Origin: DATEOR01 sp035296905 | GTDB taxonomy: Bacteria > Actinomycetota > Thermoleophilia > Gaiellales > Gaiellaceae | DNA length: 9,921 nucleotides | Direction of reading: 5' to 3' | NCBI GenBank assembly: GCA_035296905.1 | Contig: DATHAA010000058.1 | Span: 1 to 9,921 of the forward strand | Shown here: piece by piece, positions 1 to 3,847 of the stretch | Position numbering within the stretch: position 1 is the first letter of the stretch | Layout: each line of letters opens with the position of its first letter | Position numbers and translations under genes: made by a program | The notes under the pieces: model-generated | What the model saw: only the letters and a program-made list of their open reading frames with translations | What the model was told of the DNA's origin: nothing | The model's database searches: none

Positions 1-132
1 CACCTTGCCGGCGTGCTCTTTGATGCGGTTCTTGTCCGCGTCGTAGAACTGCACGTAAAAGGTGGTGTCACCGCTCTTTGCCTTGCGCGGGATCACCCCA
101 CCCGTGCCCTTCTGTCTGCGCTTGGAGCTCAT
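1..132 (-). CDS. Integrase, tyrosine recombinase type, N-terminal fragment
   Basis: The reading frame starts at ATG 130-132 on the minus strand and is open to the window edge (44 codons). The start is preceded by a near-perfect ribosome binding site, GGAGGA, 3 nt upstream. The visible protein begins MSSKRRQKGTGG and continues with a short beta-rich stretch containing TFYVQFYDADKNR. A basic N-terminus followed by a YVQ-YYD-type beta segment is typical of the arm-type DNA-binding domain of phage and genomic-island tyrosine recombinases, which bind the outer att repeats before the core-binding and catalytic domains. The catalytic domain (R...HxxR...Y) lies outside the window, so the family call rests on the N-terminus only. 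It suggests that an integrated element lies to the left. It could also be a stand-alone or decayed integrase. Confidence 0.62.
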   Translation of the reverse strand, partial: MSSKRRQKGTGGVIPRKAKSGDTTFYVQFYDADKNRIKEHAGKV

Positions 133-167
133 GGTTCCTCCGTTCTAGGTTGCCTCAGACCTGATGA

Positions 168-173
168 ATTTTA
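168..173 (-). promoter_or_regulatory. -10 element of the integrase gene
   Basis: On the minus strand TAAAAT (5 of 6 to TATAAT) lies 35 nt before the integrase ATG. It would give a leader of about 28 nt carrying the GGAGGA ribosome binding site. No good -35 is visible at 16-18 nt, which may mean that an activator is needed. This conventional leader differs from the leaderless-looking starts elsewhere in the window. Confidence 0.45.
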
Positions 174-181
174 GCAGATAG

Positions 182-202
182 GAGCAACGGATTAGAGCAA
201 CG
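182..202. repeat. Tandem direct repeat GAGCAACG near the integrase promoter
   Basis: GAGCAACG occurs at 182-189 and again at 195-202, a 13-bp period just upstream of the integrase -10. Short direct repeats near an integrase gene can be arm-type integrase sites or operator half-sites. Only two copies are visible, so this could be chance. Confidence 0.35.
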
Positions 203-245
203 CGCCATAAGGCCGCATGAACAAAGGGCAAGGCCGCGACGATCT

Positions 246-264
246 GTTTCACGGCCCGTGAAAC
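246..264. promoter_or_regulatory. Perfect palindrome GTTTCACGG-C-CCGTGAAAC
   Basis: Two 9-bp arms are exact inverted complements around one central base. The half-sites TGTTTCAC and GTGAAAC match those of the chromosomal ParB site parS (TGTTTCACGTGAAACA), but are pushed apart by five bases (GGCCC). The site lies between the divergent integrase and the 349-906 gene, and ends 84 bp before the latter's start. It is most simply read as an operator for a dimeric repressor or a parS relative with altered spacing. A hairpin terminator is unlikely because no T-tract or upstream gene end is present. The rest of 133-348 holds no credible gene. Confidence 0.5.
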
Positions 265-348
265 TCTAACCGGCTGCGGGTGGAAGAAAAGTCTGGTCGC
301 TCCCGTCTGGTGCGCAAGAGCAGGGGTCGCAGGAAGGGAGCACAGTAG

Positions 349-906
349 ATGCGCAGCAATCGGAGAAGGAATTGGTTCATCAAGCGGTTCGCCCTCGGGC
401 TCGCCATCGCAGCGATCGCAGCCCCCGTCGCGCAGGCGAAGATCGATGAGGGCTCGTCCGTCCAAGCGAACGGCTACCAGGCGTTCGTCACCGACTTCCC
501 GTCGTCGCCGGTCAATGCGTCCGATTACGGCATGCCCCGCGCGATGCCCGTGGACTACGCGGTGAACCGCGGCGACCAGATCGAGCTCGTGCGCTCGCAG
601 CCGCGCTCGACGGGCGACAGCTTCGTGGCGTCCGACTACGGAATGCCTCGCGCGCTGCCAACCGACTACGCGCTTGCGAGCGGGGACCAGATCGAGGTCG
701 TGCGGGCACTCCCGAGCGTCACCTCGAGCGACAAGATCGAGTTCGTGCGCACCCAGCCTCGGTCGATCGGCGGCCCGCAGGTCGTCGCCGCCGGTTTCGA
801 CTGGGACGACGCCGCTATCGGCGCCGGGCTCGCGCTCGGGCTCGTGCTGCTCGGCTGGGGCGCCGCCCTGGCGACGCGGCATCTCGGTCGGCCGCAGACT
901 GCCTAG
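349..906 (+). CDS. Secreted, C-terminally membrane-anchored repeat protein
   Basis: The 185-residue product has a basic N-region (MRSNRRRNW), a hydrophobic core and an AQA cleavage site near residue 30, so it is exported by Sec. The middle holds an imperfect repeat with a 37-residue period: SDYGMPRAMPVDYA...GDQIELVRSQPRS (58-87) and SDYGMPRALPTDYA...GDQIEVVRALP (95-122), then a partial third copy DKIEFVRTQPRS (128-139). A C-terminal helix (about 155-174) following GFDWDDAAIGAG ends in a short basic tail, so the repeats should face outside the cell. I recall similar GFDWxDAxIGAG anchors in many unnamed proteins of Thermoleophilia, from memory only. The start has a purine-rich RBS (AAGGGAG). 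Function is unknown; surface or wall-associated binding is a guess. Confidence 0.8.
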   Translation: MRSNRRRNWFIKRFALGLAIAAIAAPVAQAKIDEGSSVQANGYQAFVTDFPSSPVNASDYGMPRAMPVDYAVNRGDQIELVRSQPRSTGDSFVASDYGMPRALPTDYALASGDQIEVVRALPSVTSSDKIEFVRTQPRSIGGPQVVAAGFDWDDAAIGAGLALGLVLLGWGAALATRHLGRPQTA

Positions 907-935
907 GACACGCCGGGGACGGCAGGCAAGTCGTG

Positions 936-955
936 AGCGGGCCTCAGAGCCCGCT
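936..955. terminator. Hairpin between convergent genes
   Basis: AGCGGGC (936-942) and GCCCGCT (949-955) form a 7-bp GC-rich stem with the loop CTCAGA. The ridA stop codon (944-946) lies in the loop, and the convergent 349-906 gene ends 29 bp before the stem. It could terminate transcription from both sides. There is no real T-tract. Confidence 0.4.
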
Positions 956-1333
956 TACGACTGCCTCGGCCTCGACCTCCACGAGCCAGCGGGAGTCCAG
1001 CAGCCCGCCCGCGAGAACCGTCGTGTTCGCCGGGCGGATGTCTCCGAAGATTTCTCCGTGGGCGCGGCCGACGCCCTCGAAGTCCTCGGCTCGCACGAGG
1101 TAGACGCGGGTACGGACGACGTCAGCGAACGAAGAGCCCGCCTGTTCGAGGGCGGCGCCGATGATCTCGAAGCAGCGCCGGGCCTGGCCGTAGGAGTCCT
1201 CGGGTGGATCGGCGCCGTCGGTCATGACGGGCGCGGTCCCGGCCACGTAGATGTGCTCGCCGACCCGGACGGCGCGGGAGAACCCGACAACGGGCTCGTA
1301 CGGTGAGCCCGAGGAGATGAGCGTGCGCTCCAC
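944..1333 (-). CDS. Rid-family (YjgF/YER057c/UK114) protein
   Basis: The protein matches the Rid fold throughout: VxVGEHIYVAGTAPV early, then YGQARRCFEIIGAALEQAG, SFADVVRTRVYLV, and RPANTTVLAGGLLDSRWLVEVEAEAV at the C-terminus. Trimeric RidA proteins hydrolyse reactive enamines and imines made by PLP enzymes. The Arg that defines true RidA (E. coli R105, in PARS) is Asn here (N103, in PANT), so it probably belongs to a Rid subgroup without classical imine deaminase activity. I chose GTG 1333 (129 aa, starting MERTLISSGS, the usual family length) over ATG 1354 (136 aa), which would overlap the divergent start codon. A -10-like GATACT lies 6 nt upstream of the GTG, suggesting a leaderless mRNA. 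The neighbouring hydrolase gene diverges from it. Confidence 0.88.
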   Translation of the reverse strand: MERTLISSGSPYEPVVGFSRAVRVGEHIYVAGTAPVMTDGADPPEDSYGQARRCFEIIGAALEQAGSSFADVVRTRVYLVRAEDFEGVGRAHGEIFGDIRPANTTVLAGGLLDSRWLVEVEAEAVVSGL

Positions 1334-1338
1334 GTGGC

Positions 1339-1345
1339 TAGTATC
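1339..1345. promoter_or_regulatory. Overlapping divergent -10 elements for the Rid gene and the hydrolase gene
   Basis: On the plus strand TAGTAT (1339-1344) lies 8 nt before ATG 1353. On the minus strand GATACT (1345-1340) lies 6 nt before GTG 1333. The same seven bases can thus serve as -10 in both directions, each giving a leaderless or nearly leaderless mRNA. No consensus -35 is evident on either side. Confidence 0.5.
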
Positions 1346-1352
1346 GCGCCCC

Positions 1353-2159
1353 ATGAATGCCCTCGCCCAGATCGAGGCCTGGCCGGTCGAGCATGCCGCT
1401 GCCGGAGTCGTCCGCGGTGCGGAAACGTGGTCTCACGGCGAGGCCGACCGGAAGTTCGGCTGGGCTTCGGTGACGAAGCTCTTCAGTGCAACGGCGGTGC
1501 TCGTCGCGGCCGAGGAGGGCGTGCTCGACCTGGACGAGCCAGCAGGCCCGCCCGGGTCGACGGTGCGGCACCTGCTCGGGCACGCCTCGGGCCTGCCCTT
1601 CGACGGGCGGCGGCCGATCTCCAAGCCCGGCGAGCGGCGGATCTACTCGAACACCGGCATCGAGGTGCTCGCAGCTTTTCTTGCGGAGAAGGCGGAGATG
1701 CCTTTCGCCGCCTACCTCTCGGAAGCGGTGCTCGAGCCGCTCGGGATGAGCGGAACTGCGCTCGAAGGCTCGCCGGCCGCCGGTCTTGCCGGCCCGCTCG
1801 TCGACCTGCTCGCCTTCGGCCGCGAGCTCCTGGCCCCGACCCTCGTCGCGCCGGAGACCCTCGGGGAGGCGACGACGGTGGCTTTCCCGGGGCTCGACGG
1901 GGTGCTGCCCGACTTCGGGCGCTTTGAGCCGCTCGATTGGGGGCTCGGCTTCGAGATCCGCGACGAGAAGGAGCCGCACTGGACAGGCAGTCTCAACTCG
2001 TCCCGCACGTTCGGGCACTTCGGTGGCTCGGGCAGCTTCATCTGGGTGGACCCGGACGCCGGCGCTGCCTGCGCCTCGCTCGCAGACCGGCAGTTCGGCG
2101 AATGGGCGAAGGAGGCGTGGCCGCCGCTCTCCGACGCCGTTCTCGCGGAGCTACGATGA
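1353..2159 (+). CDS. Serine beta-lactamase-like hydrolase (class C / PBP4* family)
   Basis: The 268-residue product carries the three active-site motifs of the beta-lactamase/penicillin-binding superfamily: SxxK as S39-V-T-K42, YxN as Y98-S-N100, and HxG as H222-F-G224 in place of KTG. HLLGHASGLP (about 73-82) is the usual segment after the first motif in class C-like esterases. No signal peptide is seen, so it is probably cytoplasmic and may be an esterase or peptidase rather than a drug-hydrolysing beta-lactamase. At 268 residues it is shorter than typical family members (about 350-400). The frame is open from 1251, but ATG 1353 is preferred: it avoids overlap with the divergent Rid gene and has TAGTAT 8 nt upstream with no Shine-Dalgarno, the leaderless arrangement. 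Confidence 0.85.
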   Translation: MNALAQIEAWPVEHAAAGVVRGAETWSHGEADRKFGWASVTKLFSATAVLVAAEEGVLDLDEPAGPPGSTVRHLLGHASGLPFDGRRPISKPGERRIYSNTGIEVLAAFLAEKAEMPFAAYLSEAVLEPLGMSGTALEGSPAAGLAGPLVDLLAFGRELLAPTLVAPETLGEATTVAFPGLDGVLPDFGRFEPLDWGLGFEIRDEKEPHWTGSLNSSRTFGHFGGSGSFIWVDPDAGAACASLADRQFGEWAKEAWPPLSDAVLAELR

Positions 2160-2168
2160 CCGGGAGCA

Positions 2169-2351
2169 GTGTGGAACCTCCTGATCAGCGTTGCCTGCTA
2201 CAGCTTTGCGGCGCTCTGCCTCCGCTTCCTCGGCGGGTTCAATTCGGCCGCTGACGCCCTCTCGACCTGGGGCCGGCGCGCGTCGCTCACCAGGATCCGC
2301 AAGCAGGGCCTGACGCTCCGAAGCTACGCGCGCTCGCGAAGCTCGTCGTAG
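2169..2351 (+). CDS. Possible small single-span membrane protein
   Basis: A 60-codon frame begins with GTG 2169, 9 nt after the hydrolase stop, which would make a two-gene operon. Residues 2-22 (WNLLISVACYSFAALCLRFL) form a plausible transmembrane helix, followed by a basic tail rich in Arg and Ser. Nearly all third positions are G or C, as in the real genes. The GGGAG upstream is only 2 nt from the start, too close for a good RBS. The 3' end overlaps the convergent gene at 2324 by 28 nt. I do not recognise the protein. The Arg/Ser-rich tail could be simple GC-rich read-through, so the call is tentative. Confidence 0.38.
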   Translation: MWNLLISVACYSFAALCLRFLGGFNSAADALSTWGRRASLTRIRKQGLTLRSYARSRSSS

Positions 2352-2617
2352 ACGGCGCGCTCGCAGCTCGCAATGGTGGCCGGCGTCATCGCCGTCACGC
2401 GCGCCGAAAAGCTGTCGCCGGGCCGGAGGAGGCCGCCTTCCGCTCGCAGCATCCCCGCGAGGACGACGCCGAAGCGTCCATCTCCGTCGAGCGCCTCGCC
2501 TGCGGCGAGCTCGCGGCGCTGCATGCGCTCGGCGAGGCGCATCAGCGTCTCCCCGGGTACGCCCGCGAGCTCCGCTATCCGCGCTAGCTCATTCGCCGTC
2601 GCGCTCTGATGTCTCAC
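2324..2617 (-). CDS. Degenerate cyclic-nucleotide-binding-like domain protein
   Basis: The protein (97 aa from GTG 2617, or 110 aa from ATG 2656) resembles the Crp/cNMP-binding fold. It opens with LARIAELAGVPGETLMRLAERMQRRELAAGEAL, passes through GVVLAGMLRAEG and LRPGDSF, and ends VTAMTPATIASCERAVYDEL. In ordinary domains RPGDxF is followed by the phosphate-binding cassette (GE-A-L...RTA/S) before the last strand. Here SF runs directly into SARVTAMTP, so the ligand-holding Glu and Arg appear to be missing. It has no DNA-binding domain. A structural or protein-interaction role is more likely than cNMP sensing. It overlaps the upstream small acidic gene, suggesting co-transcription. Start choice is uncertain. 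Confidence 0.6.
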   Translation of the reverse strand: MRHQSATANELARIAELAGVPGETLMRLAERMQRRELAAGEALDGDGRFGVVLAGMLRAEGGLLRPGDSFSARVTAMTPATIASCERAVYDELRERA

Positions 2618-2750
2618 GCCGCTCGTCAGGGTCGATGACGCGCTCGGGATCCTCATGCGCCGGATACCGCTGCGCGTCCTCGTCTTGCCGGCGCTCGAGC
2701 GGGGCGTCCCGCTCTTCTTCCGTCGGCTCGGGTGTCTCGCCTGTGGACAT
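2589..2750 (-). CDS. Small acidic hydrophilic protein (53 aa)
   Basis: ATG 2748-2750 on the minus strand opens a 53-codon frame ending in TGA 2589-2591. The product starts MSTGETPEPTEEERDAPLER and is almost entirely charged or polar (Glu, Asp, Arg), with PAHEDPERVIDPDERRE near the middle. It is probably disordered. TACGAT, a good -10, lies 9 nt upstream (plus positions 2760-2765), suggesting a leaderless mRNA. The gene diverges from the Nudix gene with only 14 bp between start codons, and its 3' end runs into the cNMP-like gene. Promoter position, an ATG start and overlap with a downstream gene support a real gene. I do not recognise a family. Confidence 0.55.
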   Translation of the reverse strand: MSTGETPEPTEEERDAPLERRQDEDAQRYPAHEDPERVIDPDERRETSERDGE

Positions 2751-2751
2751 A

Positions 2752-2765
2752 TAGGGTCGATCGTA
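2752..2765. promoter_or_regulatory. Interleaved divergent -10 elements
   Basis: On the plus strand TAGGGT (2752-2757) lies 7 nt before the Nudix ATG at 2765. On the minus strand TACGAT (2765-2760) lies 9 nt before ATG 2750. The minus -10 reaches the first base of the plus start codon. Both transcripts would be leaderless, and RNA polymerase can probably occupy only one at a time. Confidence 0.5.
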
Positions 2766-3280
2766 TGGGACGAAGCCCCTTCTTCGACGGCTGGAAGACG
2801 TGCCCGCGCTGCATGACCGATCTCGACATCGTGGACGCGAGGGCCATCTGTCCCGAGTGCGGACTGGTCGTCTACGCGAACCCGGGGCCGACGGTGAGCG
2901 GGCTCGTCCTCGACGACGAGGGGCGTATCCTGCTCGCCCGCCGCGCGGCGGACCCGGGCCGTGGCCTCTGGGACATCCTCGGCGGTTTCGCGGACGAAGG
3001 GGAGGCGCCGCTCGAGACCCTCGCCCGCGAGCTCCGAGAGGAGACCGGCGTCGAGATCGAGCCGCTCGAGTTCTACGGCGCCTGGCCGGACCGCTACGGC
3101 GACGGTGGCATCTGGACGCTCAACCTGTACTGGACCGCCCGCATCGCCTCGGGCGAGCCCGAGGCGGCCGATGACGTCGCCGAGGTCCGGTGGTTCGCGC
3201 CGGACGAGATCCCGCCCTGGGACGAGTTCGCGTTCGAGAACACGGTCGACGTCCTCAAGGCCTGGAAAGAGGGTCTGTAG
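2765..3280 (+). CDS. Zinc-ribbon Nudix hydrolase
   Basis: The 171-residue protein begins with a zinc ribbon (C13-P-R-C16 and C29-P-E-C32), followed by a Nudix domain with an intact box GX5EX7REUXEEXGU: G74, E80, R88-E89-L90, E92-E93, G95-V96. The Glu residues bind the metal that drives hydrolysis of a nucleoside diphosphate linked to another group. A zinc ribbon before a Nudix fold recalls NudC-type NADH pyrophosphatases, but the NudC signature SQPWPFPxS is not seen, so the substrate is open. The frame is open from GTG 2732, but ATG 2765 is chosen because TAGGGT lies 7 nt upstream and the earlier start would overlap the divergent gene. Monocistronic, followed by a hairpin. Confidence 0.9.
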   Translation: MGRSPFFDGWKTCPRCMTDLDIVDARAICPECGLVVYANPGPTVSGLVLDDEGRILLARRAADPGRGLWDILGGFADEGEAPLETLARELREETGVEIEPLEFYGAWPDRYGDGGIWTLNLYWTARIASGEPEAADDVAEVRWFAPDEIPPWDEFAFENTVDVLKAWKEGL

Positions 3281-3290
3281 AGGTCGGAAA

Positions 3291-3308
3291 ATGGGCCGAA
3301 CGGCCCAT
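3291..3308 (+). terminator. Perfect hairpin downstream of the Nudix gene
   Basis: ATGGGCCG (3291-3298) and CGGCCCAT (3301-3308) are exact inverted complements around AA, starting 11 nt after the Nudix stop. There is no T-tract, so this would be an I-shaped terminator of the kind proposed in actinobacteria. Being 23 bp upstream of the next -10, it could instead be an operator. Confidence 0.5.
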
Positions 3309-3330
3309 GTAGAACCAACCGTCTCCTGCC

Positions 3331-3336
3331 GATAAT
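3331..3336 (+). promoter_or_regulatory. -10 element of the 47-aa protein gene
   Basis: GATAAT (5 of 6 to TATAAT) lies 9 nt before TTG 3346. With no Shine-Dalgarno between them, this looks like another leaderless or near-leaderless start and supports the small gene. Confidence 0.5.
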
Positions 3337-3345
3337 CCAGCCACG

Positions 3346-3489
3346 TTGGCTGAGCACGGCACGCACCGGATCGACGACGACCTCTCGGACGATTGGCTCG
3401 ACGCCTTCGTGGCCGAGGGCCTCGCCGACGTGGAGTCCTACCTCCGCAAGCACGCCGACTTCCAGTCTTTCCTGGAAGATCGAGATTAG
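3346..3489 (+). CDS. Small acidic protein with TTG start (47 aa)
   Basis: TTG 3346 opens a 47-codon frame ending at TAG 3487-3489. The product reads MAEHGTHRIDDDLSDDWLDA at its start and ends KHADFQSFLEDRD. It is acidic and looks helical, with regularly spaced Leu, Phe and Trp (DWLDAFVAEGLADVESYL). A -10 (GATAAT) sits 9 nt upstream and codon use has the G/C third positions of the neighbours. It ends 12 nt before the convergent thioredoxin gene's stop. I do not recognise the family; an adaptor or regulator role would be speculation. The unusual start codon and size make it easy to miss. Confidence 0.6.
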   Translation: MAEHGTHRIDDDLSDDWLDAFVAEGLADVESYLRKHADFQSFLEDRD

Positions 3490-3501
3490 CTCGGGCGCTA
3501 C

Positions 3502-3819
3502 TTAGGCTTCGACCAGCCCGAGGGACTTCTCGAGCATGGACTTCGGCTGCGCGCCGACCGCGGCGGCCTTGGGTTCGCCGGAGTCGAAGAGGATCATCGT
3601 CGGGATGCTCATGACGCCGTAGCGGCGCGCGAGCTCGGGCTCCTCGTCGATGTTGACCTTGACCAGCCGCAGATCCGAGCGCTCAGCGGCGATCTGGTCG
3701 AGCACCGCTGCCACCGCGTGGCACGGGCCGCACCATTCCGCCCAGAAATCGACGAGCACGGGGCTTTCGGCCCCGAGCACCTCGGTGTCGAATGTGTCTG
3801 TCGTGATCGTGTCTGCCAT
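3502..3819 (-). CDS. trxA: Thioredoxin
   Basis: The 105-residue protein is a single-domain cytoplasmic thioredoxin, about the usual length. It has the redox site W29-C30-G-P-C33 inside VLVDFWAEWCGPC, the buried Asp equivalent D24, and the cis-proline P73 in SIPTMILF. It reduces protein disulfides using electrons from thioredoxin reductase, which is not in this window. The residue after the site is His (CGPCH) rather than the common Lys or Arg. The start ATG 3819 has a weak AAAGG and a -10-like TACGTT 9 nt upstream. It diverges from ileS with start codons 28 bp apart, sharing promoter bases. Confidence 0.93.
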   Translation of the reverse strand: MADTITTDTFDTEVLGAESPVLVDFWAEWCGPCHAVAAVLDQIAAERSDLRLVKVNIDEEPELARRYGVMSIPTMILFDSGEPKAAAVGAQPKSMLEKSLGLVEA

Positions 3820-3828
3820 GACCTTTGA

Positions 3829-3838
3829 AACGTAGACT
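3829..3838. promoter_or_regulatory. Shared bidirectional -10 for trxA and ileS
   Basis: Plus-strand TAGACT (3833-3838) and minus-strand TACGTT (3834-3829) overlap by the base pairs T3833-A3834. Each is followed by exactly 9 nt and then the start codon (ileS 3848, trxA 3819). The arrangement is symmetric, so one melted region could start transcripts in either direction. Confidence 0.5.
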
Positions 3839-3847
3839 GAGCCGCAA

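Noticed and set aside
145..882. Long minus-strand open frame (245 codons) opposite the repeat protein
   Set aside because: The plus-strand gene has a signal peptide, internal repeats, an anchor helix and an RBS. The antisense product is low-complexity, Arg/Ala/His/Asp-rich shadow sequence without recognisable motifs.
1251..1352. N-terminal extension of the beta-lactamase-like protein
   Set aside because: The 34 extra residues would overlap the Rid coding region, have no family resemblance and no promoter upstream.
3820..3847. T-box leader for ileS
   Set aside because: Only 28 bp separate ileS from the divergent trxA start, too little for a T-box.
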